A DNA stretch of 64,000 bases from JAUXJB01 sp965226855 (GCA_965226855.1 CBDDEE010000029.1:62001-126000), one strand, 5' to 3'; shown: positions 18,120 through 27,210, counted from the first letter of the stretch. A program made the numbers and translations. Notes: generated from the sequence alone by a model not told the origin.

Positions 18120-18435
18120 CGAGGTAGCGCTCGAGCGTGTCGCGGCCGTGGCCGTCGTGCACGCAGAACTGAATCCCCATCGTGTAGTCGTCATACAGCA
18201 CGTCTCGCTCGTCGCACCAAACGAGCTCGCCGGTCGCGCGAATCTCCCTATCCTTGATGCGTAGCAGCAAGGGAAGCCGCTCGCCGAGCGGGAGGGGTCG
18301 CTCGCCCCGCACGCGCATGCCGGTTCCGGAGAGATCGAGCACCAGGAGGCGCTCGCTGCGGCCCCCGTGCTCGACCAGCAGCTCGATACCCTTGCGGCCC
18401 GGAGGTCTCCGATAATGGAGTCGAGTCGGCGACAT
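18109..18435 (-). CDS. PilZ-domain protein (c-di-GMP receptor candidate)
   Basis: The 108-residue protein is essentially one PilZ domain. It has Arg-rich HYRRPPGRKG near the N-terminus, the D-S-G motif in LVLDLSGTGMRVRG and the strand GIQFCV. PilZ domains bind cyclic di-GMP through the Arg motif and the DxSxxG motif, so it probably changes motility, adhesion or secretion. The Arg spacing (RRPPGR) is close to the consensus RxxxR. It has no other domain. It is followed by nothing on its strand. Confidence 0.85.
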   Translation of the reverse strand: MSPTRLHYRRPPGRKGIELLVEHGGRSERLLVLDLSGTGMRVRGERPLPLGERLPLLLRIKDREIRATGELVWCDERDVLYDDYTMGIQFCVHDGHGRDTLERYLATF

Positions 18436-18472
18436 CACTTATCGGAGCGGCTCGCCCGCGCGCACCGACCCC

Positions 18473-18859
18473 CTAGCGCCTCCGCTTGAGGTTCACTCGG
18501 ATCTTGTCCTCTTCGAGCTCCTTGAACTTCCCCAGGGTGAAGAGATCCACGAGTGGCTCGAACGGTCCCCACAGGAGGATGCCCACGGCAAACCAGCCCA
18601 CTGATGCGGGACTGAACTTTGTGTCGACGAGGAGGTTCTCCTGAGCGTAGCCTGACTTGGCGATCGTCAGCTCGTGGGGCTTTCGGTCGACCAGCGTGCG
18701 ACAAGGAGTGACACACTCGCGAAAGCCGTCGATCGAGACGCTCGCCCCAGGCGGGTCGGAGCGGACGGAGAGTGCCTGGTGTTTCTCCACCATCGTTGCC
18801 ACACAGGCGGTCTGTGACACAAGCAAGAGGACGATGAGTGATGTGGCTCCGGGTATCAT
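18473..18859 (-). CDS. PEGA-domain lipoprotein
   Basis: The 128-residue product has a lipoprotein signal (SLIVLLLVSQTAC, lipidation on that Cys). A PEGA-like beta domain follows: LSVRSDPPGASVSIDG, then TPCRTLVDRKPHELTIAKSGY. A hydrophobic patch (SVGWFAVGILLWGPFEPLVDL) near the C-terminus may be a membrane helix. PEGA domains are surface-layer or binding modules. It lies 37 bases upstream of the PilZ gene and may share its transcript, which would connect cyclic-di-GMP sensing with an envelope protein. Confidence 0.75.
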   Translation of the reverse strand: MIPGATSLIVLLLVSQTACVATMVEKHQALSVRSDPPGASVSIDGFRECVTPCRTLVDRKPHELTIAKSGYAQENLLVDTKFSPASVGWFAVGILLWGPFEPLVDLFTLGKFKELEEDKIRVNLKRRR

Positions 18860-18995
18860 CTGCAGCAGTTCCTGAGCGCTGTTCGAAGGATGCTTCGTCC
18901 GTTCCCACCGTGGTCTTTAGCGCTCAGTGATGTGCAACTCGCGCGCTTGCCTTCCAGGTGGGCCGTTCGTTTATGATGCTGCGAGGAGCGCCGGC

Positions 18996-19793
18996 GTGGC
19001 TACGGATACGGAGACCTACTACCGCGACCACTGGCTCGAGGTGGAGCCCGAGCGATTGGAGGCGTACGAGCGGATGTTCGTGTGGCGCCGGGAGCTGGAG
19101 CCCTTGCTCGCGCCGGCGCAAATCGCAAAAGGGCTGGCCGTGGTCGATTACGGTTGTGGTCCGGGGCATCTCTCCGTCGAGCTGGCCCGGCGGGTGGGCC
19201 GGAGCGGGCACGTCCATGCGCTCGACATCAACTCCGAGTTCCTGACACGCACCCGCGCGCGTGCTGATGCACAAGGAGTCGGCGGGCAGGTCAGCGTGGA
19301 GCGCGTCGAGCAGGGTCAGCTGCCGCTCGATGACGACTCCGTCGACCGCGTGGTCTGCAAGAACGTGCTCGAGTACGTCGACGATCCTGCGGCCACCGTG
19401 CAGGAGTTCCGGCGCGTACTGCGCCCAGACGGGCTCGCGCACGTGACGGACAGCGACTGGGGAATGCTGGTCCTCGAGCCCTTCGAACAGGAGCGCATCT
19501 CCCGCCTGATGTCGGCCGCAGCCGTCGCGTTCAAGACCCCGCTGATTGGTCGGAGCCTGTACCGCCTGTTCCGTGGGGCGGGGTTCCAAGACGTACGAGT
19601 GGAGATCCGGGCGAGGGCGGACACCGAGGGTCACATGCGTCCCGTGCTTGCGAACATGCGCACGTACGCGCGCGCGTCAGGATGCGTCGGCGAGCCGGAG
19701 CTCGAGGCCATCGAGGCGGACATCGAGAAGGCCATCGTCGATCAGACCTACCTGGCGATCTTGCCGCAGTTCCTGGTCACCGGTCGGGCCTGA
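18996..19793 (+). CDS. Class I SAM-dependent methyltransferase
   Basis: The 265-residue protein has motif I VVDYGCGPGHLSVE, the acidic HALDINSEFL and the post-I segment VCKNVLEYVDDP, all typical of Methyltransferase_11 enzymes. The substrate is unknown. GAGGAG at 18983-18988 supports the GTG at 18996; the longer frame from 18927 has no such signal. A TATGAT box lies at 18972-18977. The rhodanese gene follows after about 60 bases on the same strand. Confidence 0.85.
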   Translation: MATDTETYYRDHWLEVEPERLEAYERMFVWRRELEPLLAPAQIAKGLAVVDYGCGPGHLSVELARRVGRSGHVHALDINSEFLTRTRARADAQGVGGQVSVERVEQGQLPLDDDSVDRVVCKNVLEYVDDPAATVQEFRRVLRPDGLAHVTDSDWGMLVLEPFEQERISRLMSAAAVAFKTPLIGRSLYRLFRGAGFQDVRVEIRARADTEGHMRPVLANMRTYARASGCVGEPELEAIEADIEKAIVDQTYLAILPQFLVTGRA

Positions 19794-19856
19794 GCGGGTT
19801 GCCTGGCGCGGGCTTCCGTGACAGCATCCGAAGGTGGACAGCGTGGAGGAGGCGTC

Positions 19857-20285
19857 GTGGCTATCAAGCCCATCTTCGATGCCGTGGATGCGGCGAAGGC
19901 GGAGATCGAGAACCTGAGCGTCGAGCGGCTGTCGAAGGAGCTCAACAGCGGCGCGGACATCCTGCTTGCCGACATCCGGGAGCTGCAGGAGCGCGTGGAT
20001 CTGGGGACCATCCCAGGCTCGAAGCACGTACCGCGCGGCATGCTGGAGTTCTGGGCCGACCCGGCCAGCCCGTACTTCCGCGACTGGTTCCAGCAGGATC
20101 GGCGCACCGTTCTCTTCTGCGCGGGCGGCGGGCGCTCAGCGCTCGCGGCAAAGGCGCTCCAAGACATGGGCTTCACGGATGTGGCGCACCTGGAGCCCGG
20201 TTTCGGAGGCTGGCAGGAATCGGGCGAGCCGCTCGACGACGTCAGCAGCACGAGTCGCTGGGTGCGCCGCGACAAGCCGAAGTAG
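19857..20285 (+). CDS. Single-domain rhodanese (sulfurtransferase)
   Basis: The 142-residue protein is one rhodanese domain with active-site Cys in VLFCAGGGRSALAA. The loop CAGGGRS has a helix-N-cap Gly run and an Arg, suited to persulfide formation. It probably moves sulfane sulfur to an acceptor in the cytoplasm. GGAGGA at 19845-19850 supports the GTG at 19857. The W-rich FWADPASPYFRDWFQ segment is normal for this subfamily. Confidence 0.9.
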   Translation: MAIKPIFDAVDAAKAEIENLSVERLSKELNSGADILLADIRELQERVDLGTIPGSKHVPRGMLEFWADPASPYFRDWFQQDRRTVLFCAGGGRSALAAKALQDMGFTDVAHLEPGFGGWQESGEPLDDVSSTSRWVRRDKPK

Positions 20286-20320
20286 GCGCGGCTCAGGTCG
20301 TCGCAAGCGTCAACGGGCTC

Positions 20321-21082
20321 TCAGGTGCGGTGGATCGCGAAGGGCGAGAAGGACTGCATGGTGGCCATGAGCTCGATCGAGTTCACGTTCACATGGGGCG
20401 GCAGGGTCGCGACGAAGTGGATTGTCTCGGCGACGTCTTCTGGAGTGATGGACTGCACCCCTTCGTAGGCGGCCTTCGCTTTCTGGGCATCGCCCTTGAA
20501 CCGGACGAGCGAGAACTCTGTCTCGGCCAGTCCGGGCGCGACGCTCGTTACTCGCACGTTGTGTCCCAGGAGGTCGGCACGCAGCTCGAGCGAGAAGTGG
20601 TGGACGAAGGCCTTGGTGCTGCCGTATACGTTGCCCCCGGGGTAGGGATAGGTTCCGGCCACAGACCCCAGGTTGATGATGTGGCCGCGGTCGCGCGCCA
20701 CCATGCCGGGCAGGACCGCGCGCGAGCAGTACATCAGACCCTTGATGTTGGTGTCGACCATTGCCTCCCAGTCATCCAGGTCCACCTCCTGGGCCGGCTC
20801 GAGGCCGACGGCAAGACCCGCATTGTTCACGAGGACGCCGATCTCCGCGAACTCCGGCGGTAGCTGCTCGACCGCACGGAACACGGCAGCTCGGTCGCGT
20901 ACGTCGAGCGTGACGCTGTGAACGTTCGCTCCGAGCTCGGCGGCCAGCTTCTCGAGCCGTTCGGTCCTGCGGCCGGAGATGACGACACGGGCCCCCGCTC
21001 TGGCGAAGCGTCTGGCCGTCGCCTCGCCGAAGCCGGAGCTGGCACCGGTAATGAACACACAGGACTGCTGCAGATCGGTCAT
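20321..21082 (-). CDS. Short-chain dehydrogenase (YdfG-like)
   Basis: This 253-residue SDR has the nucleotide motif TGASSGFGEATA, NNAG at about 84 and the catalytic Ser in NLGSVAGTYPY with Tyr-x3-Lys in VYGSTKAF. Arg in SGRRTERLEKL after strand 2 points to NADP(H). The closest pattern is YdfG-type 3-hydroxy acid dehydrogenase. It oxidises or reduces a small hydroxy compound in the cytoplasm. The aldo-keto reductase gene lies 24 bases upstream on the same strand, so the two may be one operon of carbonyl reductases. Confidence 0.88.
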   Translation of the reverse strand: MTDLQQSCVFITGASSGFGEATARRFARAGARVVISGRRTERLEKLAAELGANVHSVTLDVRDRAAVFRAVEQLPPEFAEIGVLVNNAGLAVGLEPAQEVDLDDWEAMVDTNIKGLMYCSRAVLPGMVARDRGHIINLGSVAGTYPYPGGNVYGSTKAFVHHFSLELRADLLGHNVRVTSVAPGLAETEFSLVRFKGDAQKAKAAYEGVQSITPEDVAETIHFVATLPPHVNVNSIELMATMQSFSPFAIHRT

Positions 21083-21106
21083 TCGTTGCTCCTTGCGCCC
21101 GCTCTG

Positions 21107-22048
21107 TCAGCTCGCGGCAGCCGACAGCCGGCGCTTCGCCTCTTCGTACAGGTCTGGCGGCAACGGTCCGGCGCGTAGCGCCGCCAAGTTGTCCGCGAGA
21201 TGCTCGGGGTTCGCGGTGCCGACGATCGTCGTGTGCATGTCCGGGTGCGTGATGGTGAACCGGAGCATGAACTCCATCTCGGTCCCGCCTCCGACGAGTT
21301 CGTCGAGCTTGGCGTTCCGCCACCCCTCCCGCCGCTGCTCCATGATCCTGCGCCAGAAGCCTGGGACGTTGGCCGTCTCCTGATCGGGTGAGGGGGCACC
21401 CCGCGCTACGCCCCCGCGGATGATGGTTCCGGCCCCCGCCCGCGCTGCGGTGCTAATCACGTCTTCGTGCGCTCGCTCGAGCGCGGAGTAGGGGATTTGA
21501 AAGGTGTCGAACACGCCCATCTCGATGTGGTCGTTCAGGTGGGGGAGCGTTCCCGACATGCCGAGAAAGCGGATCTTCCCCTCGGTCTGTAGCTCGTGCA
21601 GGGTCTCGACGGCCGCGTTCTCTTCCAGGACGGCCCGCGAGGGACTCGCGTGGAACTGCACCACGTCGAGGTAGTCGGTCTTCATACGTCGCAAGCTCTG
21701 CTCCACCCCGGCGCGAACGTTCTCGGGCGTGAAGACGTGAGGGGGGCGCTCGCCAGGACCTGGCGCCGGCAGATTTACGGGGCAGCCGCACTTGCTGGCG
21801 AGATAGAACTCCTGCCTGCGACCCGAGATGTGCTCCCCGATCAGCTCCTCGGAGGAGCCGTAGTCCGGCGAGGTGTCGATGAGGTTGATTCCGCCGTCGA
21901 GCACGGCGTTGAGCAGGGTCTTCGGAAGATCTGATCCGACGGGTCGCCCGAGAGCGCCACGTCCGCCGCGCAGCTCCATCGCTCCGTAGCTGAGCCTGGT
22001 CACCTGCAGCTCCGTGCGCCCCAGCTTCGAGGTGGGTAGGTCCGGCAT
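21107..22048 (-). CDS. Aldo-keto reductase
   Basis: The 313-residue protein is a TIM-barrel aldo-keto reductase. It shows LGRTELQVTRLSYGAMELRG at the N-terminus, catalytic Asp and Tyr in NLIDTSPDYGSSEE, Lys in YLASKCG and the active-site His in YLDVVQFHASPS. It should reduce an aldehyde or ketone with NADPH. The ATG at 22048 is chosen because of an upstream AGGGGA; the longer frame to 22093 adds residues not seen in the family. It diverges from the AhpD gene at 22172. Confidence 0.88.
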   Translation of the reverse strand: MPDLPTSKLGRTELQVTRLSYGAMELRGGRGALGRPVGSDLPKTLLNAVLDGGINLIDTSPDYGSSEELIGEHISGRRQEFYLASKCGCPVNLPAPGPGERPPHVFTPENVRAGVEQSLRRMKTDYLDVVQFHASPSRAVLEENAAVETLHELQTEGKIRFLGMSGTLPHLNDHIEMGVFDTFQIPYSALERAHEDVISTAARAGAGTIIRGGVARGAPSPDQETANVPGFWRRIMEQRREGWRNAKLDELVGGGTEMEFMLRFTITHPDMHTTIVGTANPEHLADNLAALRAGPLPPDLYEEAKRRLSAAAS

Positions 22049-22171
22049 GTGCTCCCCTGAACCAGGCACTCTATACCAAACCTCGACTCTCATGGCCTCG
22101 CCACCGTCCCCCGGGCCGTTGTACGCTCGGTGTAGAGTGAACCGCTAGGAAGCGAGAAGAGGAACCCTGAA

Positions 22172-22750
22172 GTGAGCGCAGCGCCAATCAGCCGCTACCC
22201 CGTGCCGGACATGGATGACTTGCCTGGAGACATCGTGGAGAGGATTATCGCGGTTCAGGAGAAATCGGGCTTCATACCCAATGTCTTCTTGACCCTTGCT
22301 CATCGCCCGGATGAGTTCCGCGCCTTCTTTGCCTATCACGACGCACTCATGGAGAAGGGAGGTGGCCTTACCAAGGCGGAGCGGGAGATGATTGTCGTCG
22401 CTACCTCCAACGACAACAATTGCCAGTACTGTGTGGTCGCTCATGGCGCGATCCTGCGCATTCGGGCCAAGAACCCACTGGTCGCCGATCAGGTCGGTGT
22501 CAACTACCGGAAAGCCGACATCACGGAGCGCCAGAGCGCCATGCTGACTTTCGCAATGAAGGTCTCAAAGGACTCCGGGTCCATTGGCGATGGCGACTTT
22601 CAAACCTTGCGCGGGCACGGCTTTAGCGACGAGGACATCTGGGACATCGCAGCGATCACCGCCTTCTTCGCCTTGAGCAACCGCATGGCCAACTTCATCT
22701 CCATGCGCCCCAACGACGAGTTCTACTCTATGGGCCGCGAGCCGCGTTGA
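22172..22750 (+). CDS. AhpD-like peroxidase-related protein (CxxC)
   Basis: The 192-residue protein has the classic AhpD-like active site NDNNCQYCVVAHGAIL (CxxCxxxH) and the N-terminal block of the peroxidase-related subfamily (IIAVQEKSGFIPNVFLTLAH). It is a complete Cys counterpart to the Sec-containing AhpD-like protein at 13440-14678. It probably reduces peroxides or disulfides with an NADPH-dependent partner. The GTG start is preceded by GAAGAGGA. The following gene on the opposite strand is a disrupted nitroreductase. Confidence 0.9.
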   Translation: MSAAPISRYPVPDMDDLPGDIVERIIAVQEKSGFIPNVFLTLAHRPDEFRAFFAYHDALMEKGGGLTKAEREMIVVATSNDNNCQYCVVAHGAILRIRAKNPLVADQVGVNYRKADITERQSAMLTFAMKVSKDSGSIGDGDFQTLRGHGFSDEDIWDIAAITAFFALSNRMANFISMRPNDEFYSMGREPR

Positions 22751-22769
22751 AGTCGGGGTCGGTTCAGCT

Positions 22770-23288
22770 TCAGACGCGTTCTGATCGCCACAAGGGCTCT
22801 GGGATCTCGAGACCCAGGTCCCCTCCCCACTGGTTACGGAAGGCCACGTTGTCCGCACGCCTGCGCGGTGCCACGTCCCAGCGACCCGTCGGGTAGCCCA
22901 TGGGCACACAGCAGACCATCTGCCAATCTTGATCCTGAGGCACACCCAAGACCTCCTTGGTCTCATCGCTCCGCAACGCGAGCACGCTGGTCAACGAGCT
23001 TCCTACACCTTCGGCCCGCGCTGCGAGCATCGCACTCCAGACGGCGGGAAAGATCGATCCGCCGCTGCGGTCGAACTGCGAGAACGCGAATAGCAGGAGC
23101 GGGTACTTCTCGAAGTTCCGGGCCAGGTACCGCGCCGAGCGAATCATCTTGAGGAACTCGACGTTGGCTGGCTTGGTCGGGTTGACGTCGGCCGCCTCGA
23201 TCTGCTCTTTGTAAACGCTGTCGAAGAGCTGCTCGAGACAGGCGCGGTAGATCGGTCCCAGCCGCCCCTTGACCTCCGCGTCATCGAC
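22770..23288 (-). pseudogene. Nitroreductase, C-terminal fragment cut off by an IS
   Basis: The frame reads back through 23147 to the IS end at 23288 as LVDDAEVKGRLGPIYRACLEQ and onward. It includes FDRSGGSIFPAVWSAMLAARAEG, the nitroreductase core. Its missing first 49 codons are at 25690-25833, on the other side of two IS elements; joined at the CTAG target they give an uninterrupted 221-residue flavin nitroreductase. Such enzymes use FMN and NAD(P)H on nitro or quinone substrates. The gene is 3 bases downstream of the acyl-CoA dehydrogenase gene in the uninterrupted allele. Confidence 0.85.
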
Positions 23289-23309
23289 TAGGAGAGTGAC
23301 CCAAGATTC
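23288..23309 (+). repeat. Left terminal inverted repeat of the IS1182-like element
   Basis: The 22 bases are the exact reverse complement of 24742-24763. Confidence 0.95.
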
Positions 23310-23346
23310 CCTTATTGGCTAACTTGGGAGCGTGGGGGAAGAGGTC

Positions 23347-24586
23347 ATGTTCAAGGCGTATGTGCCGCAGCAGGGCGAGCTGCTACCGGCGCACGTGGGG
23401 GAGGCTCTGGATCCATCGGATCCGGCGCTGTTCATCGACGATTTGGTGGAGTCGCTGGATCTGCGGCGGTTCGAGAAGCGGTATCGCCGGCGTGGAGAGC
23501 GAGCCTTCCCGCCTCGGATGCTGTCGAAGGACCACAGGACACCCGGGCTGAGGTGAGCTGTGGCTTCTGGGGGCGGTCGTGGGCGTGTACAGCGGGCGGG
23601 AGCTTGCGCGACGGCTGCACTACGACCTGCGGTTTCGCTACCTCGCGGCTGGGCTACGACCGAACTTCCGGACGATCAACCGATTCCGGGACCGTCACCA
23701 CAGGGACTTCCGAGAGGTGTTCTTGCAGACGCTGAAGGTGGCGCAGGCGATGGGGCTTGTGAAGCTCGGGCAGGTGGCGGTAGACGGCACGAAGATCCGG
23801 GCGAACACGTCGCGGTCCAAGGCGATGAGCCACGCGCGGATGCTGGAGGCGGAGGATCAGCTGAGCGACGAGATCGAGCAGATCGTGGCGCAGATGGACG
23901 AGCTCAACGCTGCGGAAGAGCAAGAGCACGGGGACGACGATGGCGGAGGTGGGCTTCCAGAAGAGCTACAGCTGCGCGAGCGACGACGGGAGCGGATCCG
24001 AGCGGCCCGGGAGCAGCTGGAGCGGGAGAAGGGGGAGAAGCTCGAAGCGAAGCACCAGAAGAGCTTCGCGGACCCCGAAGCGAACATGATGAAGACCGAG
24101 GGATCCTTGCAGTACTGCTACAACGCGCAGCTGGCGACGAGTGAGGACGGCCTGATCGTGGCGAACGAGCTGACAGAGAAGGCCAATGACTACGAGCAGT
24201 TGGAGCCCATGGTCGAGGCAATCGAGACGAACACGAGTCAGCGAGCGGAGATTCTGCTGGCCGACAACGGGTACCTGAGCGAGTCGAACCTGAAGGCGTT
24301 GGAACGGCGGGGACAACAGGCGTTGATCGCGGTCCGCGGGCGGAAGTCGTCCCGCTGGCCCAAGGGAGCCCGGGCGCAGCGGATGCACCGGATCTTACGA
24401 CTGCCCTGGGCCCAGCAACGCTACGCGCAGCGGAAGACCCAGGCGGAGCGGCCGTTTGCCGAGATCAAGGCACGACAGCGGTTTCGGCGCTTCATGCTGC
24501 GCGGCCAGGAGAAGGTGACGGGAGAGTGGGACCTGGTGTGCTCGGGCTTCAACGTGATGGCGCTCTGCCGAGCGCAGATGGCGTGA
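23347..24586 (+). pseudogene. IS1182-like transposase, frameshifted by a short insertion
   Basis: The first part (from ATG 23347) reads MFKAYVPQQGELLPAHVGEA to FPPRMLSK. The second resumes at GVYSGRELARRLHYDLRFRY and runs to 24586 with VAVDGTKIRANTS, LLADNGYLSE and TQAERPFAEIKAR as the D, D and E blocks. Between them about 30 bases (23528-23557) are foreign and nearly identical to part of the IS5-type transposase at 50344-50376. Removing them restores a continuous frame (LLKVWLLGAVVGVYSG-like). The gene is therefore inactive as read, or the consensus is wrong here. Confidence 0.85.
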
Positions 24587-24741
24587 TCGGGCGGGTGCGG
24601 ACCCGTTTCGCGCACGTCAGGCCCTGGATCTGACGCATATCTGTGTAGATCGACATCTACCGGCTACCTCGGACCCCCGTTGGCCCGTACATCGCTCCAC
24701 GTCCAGTTGGGGGCCCTCGCTACAATCACCTCCGCCCACCC

Positions 24742-24763
24742 GAATCTTGGGTCACTCTCCTAG
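24742..24763 (+). repeat. Right terminal inverted repeat of the IS1182-like element
   Basis: The 22 bases are the exact reverse complement of 23288-23309. The final CTAG also begins the next element. Confidence 0.95.
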
Positions 24764-25689
24764 CAGGCTGCACTCTCCTGACGGGAGGCGTGCCGAGCAG
24801 GGAGAGGGATCGCCGTTCCCGGAGAAAGCGATCCAGCGATCATGAGCTGGGCAGGATTTCCCGCCGGTGAAGGTGGAGCGCGGATGGCACGCGATGGTCT
24901 AGAATGCCGACCGTCTGCACCTCCTCCACCCGTTTGCGGAAGCGCTGGCCGCTGTAGCCCGCACGGGGTCGGATCGCTGCTTACGGCTGGTTCGCTGGTG
25001 CGACGATGCGGGGTAACGCTCCAGGCCCGAAGCGCCTGCACAGAACGCGTTGTCGTAGAGAGCCTCCCAGTAGCACCATCGAGAGCCGCTTCCCCGACGC
25101 CTGGATCGCCGCCAGCCAGTCCGTCACGACGTGTCCCTGATAGCGCAGAGCCGCGACGACCCTGGCCCCGATCCCCGCCAATCCGGAGGACGCATGCGTC
25201 TGGCCCGCGTGGTGACCGTCGGGTTGCCCGGGTCGTCATCGTCCCTGCGCTGCTCGTGAGGATGTCAGCGTCCCGTCTCCGATCGCGAGCACCGCTCTCG
25301 AAGAGGATCCTGGTGCTGAACACCTCATCGTCCAGGCGTCCGGCCCACGAACCAGCGGTAGAGCAGGTTGTAGTCGATCTGCTCGATCAGCTGGCGCTCG
25401 CGAGCCGGTACAGCTACGTGCAACAGCAGCGCTCCGCCTGCTCCGGCGGGACCGAGGATGACCATCGACATGCTCCAGACGCCGCGTCCACCGGCCGGAG
25501 TGGCAGGTCCTCGGGAATCCGTATCCGACCTGTTCCAGGCGACATACGCTCATGATCCTGCAAGATCTACCCGTGCGACACCTGAAGCGGTTCGTACCGG
25601 GAACGGCGATCTCACATCTCCCTGCTTGGCACGCTTCCCGTCAAAGGTGTCCCTTCGATGACCCAGTCACTTTCTCAGCAGCCTGCTAG
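24760..25689 (-). mobile_element. IS5-type element (minus strand) with a scrambled interior
   Basis: Both ends carry the same terminal sequence in opposite orientation (CTAGCAGGCTGC at 24760, GCAGCCTGCTAG at 25678). About 130 bases inside the 25689 end also match the tail of the IS copy at 50545-50677. The minus-strand interior has blocks identical to the intact IS5-type transposase at 49475-50542, in order, for example the codons for QLIEQIDYNLLYRWFVG. Between them lie blocks from the nitroreductase start and acyl-CoA dehydrogenase end, also in order. This is best read as a merged consensus of an IS allele and an empty allele. No functional gene remains. Confidence 0.75.
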
Positions 25690-25833
25690 GAGAAAGCGCC
25701 AGCTCTGGGCGTTCCCGCCGGTGGGAGCGCGGATGGCAGCGTCTAGAATGCGACGCTGCACGTCCGCTGGCACGGGGTCGGGCTTTACGCGCCGCATGGC
25801 ACGCGTTGTGTAGAGAGCCTCGTAGATGTCCAT
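25690..25833 (-). pseudogene. Nitroreductase, N-terminal fragment
   Basis: The minus strand from ATG 25833 reads MDIYEALYTTRAMRRVKPDP, then ILDAAIRAPTGGNAQSWRFL. This is the FMN-binding N-terminus of a nitroreductase (compare RSVRRRLDLE and IATQAPTGANREAWRF in the intact gene at 48820). It runs into CTAG at 25686-25689 and continues exactly in frame at 23288. The start is 3 bases after the acyl-CoA dehydrogenase stop, so it was the second gene of that operon. Confidence 0.85.
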
Positions 25834-25836
25834 GGA

Positions 25837-27084
25837 TCAGTTACCGAAATCCAGGGACTCGCCCGCGTGGTACTGCTTGAGGATGTTCTTCGCGATCAGG
25901 ATCCTGTGCACCTCGTCCGGCCCATCCGCGAGCCGGAGCGTGCGCGCTCCCAGGTACATACCGGCCAGTGGCAGGTCCCCGGAGACGCCGGCTGCGCCCC
26001 ATACCTGTATGGCGCGATCTACCACCCGGTGGTAGGCCTGCGGCACGTAGATCTTTAGCGCGGAGATGTCGGTCCTGGGGTCGACCCCGCTGTCGATCTT
26101 CTCGGCGCAGTGGATCGTCATCAGGCGCGCTGTCTGGATGTCAATGTAGGAGTCGGCGATGAAGCCCTGGATGAATTGCTTGGTCTCGAGCAACCCGCCG
26201 TGCACCTCTCGGGTCATGGTGCGCTCCACCATGAGGTTGAAGGCGCGCCACATCTGGCCGACGGAGTTCATGCAGTGGTAGACGCGGCCCGCGCCCAGCC
26301 GATCCTGCGCAGCCGCGTGGCCTGAGCCGGTGGCACCGAGCTGGTTCTCGGCCGGCACCCGCACGTTGTCGTAGATGATCTCGCAGTGGTCGCTCTGTCG
26401 GCCCCAAACCTCCACGCCGCGAACGATGTTGAGCCCGGGCGTGTCAGTCGGGACGATGATCTGCGTCATCTTGGCGTTCACCTCGCCCCGCGTGCTCGCC
26501 TCCTCGGTCCGGCACATCACGATCAGGAAGTCTGCGGCCTTCCCGTTAGATGTGAACCACTTGTGGCCGTTGATCACCCACTCGTCGCCCTCGCGTTTTG
26601 CCGTCGTTTGGATCGAGCGGGGGTCGGAGCCGGCGTTGTCCGGCTCTGTCATCGAGAAGCCAGACTGCATCGTGCCTTCGACGAGTGGGAGCAACCACTT
26701 CTTCTTCTGCTCCTTCGTGCCGTACTTGACTAGGATCTTCTGGTTGCCGGAGTTTGGCGCCACCACCCCGAAGAGCGAGGCGGCGCCCACGCTGTACGCG
26801 AGGATCTCGTTCATGTAGGCGTGGGGCAGGAAGTCGAGGCCCATACCGCCGTACTCCTCCGGGAGGTGCGGGGCCCACAGCCCCGCCTTCTTCACCTTCT
26901 CCTGGATCTGGTGGCGGAGCTCGCGCGCCTGCTGGCGGGCCTCCTTGCTCGAGTCACTCTTACGCCCGGCCCAGAGCTTGTCCTCGTTCGGGAGGATGTC
27001 GTTGTTCACGATCTCCGCCGTGGCCAATCGAATCTGATTGATCCGGTCGTCCAGCGTCGCGATGGGACTCACGTTCATCGTCAT
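25837..27084 (-). CDS. Acyl-CoA dehydrogenase
   Basis: This 415-residue enzyme has the FAD/substrate segment GFSMTEPDNAGSDPRSI, the middle strand domain WVINGHKWFTSNGKAADF and a helical C-terminal domain (VDRAIQVWGAAGVSGDLPL) as in ACAD10/11-like members. It oxidises an acyl-CoA to an enoyl-CoA, passing electrons to an ETF. The ATG at 27084 is preferred: GAGGAG lies 9 bases upstream, and a TAAGAT box at 27129-27134 is too near the ATG at 27126. The nitroreductase gene followed it in the uninterrupted allele. Confidence 0.93.
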   Translation of the reverse strand: MTMNVSPIATLDDRINQIRLATAEIVNNDILPNEDKLWAGRKSDSSKEARQQARELRHQIQEKVKKAGLWAPHLPEEYGGMGLDFLPHAYMNEILAYSVGAASLFGVVAPNSGNQKILVKYGTKEQKKKWLLPLVEGTMQSGFSMTEPDNAGSDPRSIQTTAKREGDEWVINGHKWFTSNGKAADFLIVMCRTEEASTRGEVNAKMTQIIVPTDTPGLNIVRGVEVWGRQSDHCEIIYDNVRVPAENQLGATGSGHAAAQDRLGAGRVYHCMNSVGQMWRAFNLMVERTMTREVHGGLLETKQFIQGFIADSYIDIQTARLMTIHCAEKIDSGVDPRTDISALKIYVPQAYHRVVDRAIQVWGAAGVSGDLPLAGMYLGARTLRLADGPDEVHRILIAKNILKQYHAGESLDFGN

Positions 27085-27210
27085 GGTAGGAGGCTCCTCT
27101 CTCTGCTCCGTCGTCTGATTTCCCATCTATCTTACACCAGGCTGGGCTGGGATTTCGCTTCGCTGCGAAACGCTCGTCGGGCTTGCCTCCGCGCGTGGAT
27201 CCTCGGCTAG

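Larger units (their letters stand above)
23288..24763 (+). mobile_element. IS1182-like insertion sequence
   Basis: The element is 1476 bases long with perfect 22-base terminal inverted repeats at 23288-23309 and 24742-24763, each starting with CTAG. It holds one transposase gene, now frameshifted. Insertion was at a CTAG inside the nitroreductase gene, and the outer CTAG is shared with the next IS. The family call rests on the transposase pattern (N-terminal DUF772-like part and DDE core). Confidence 0.9.
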
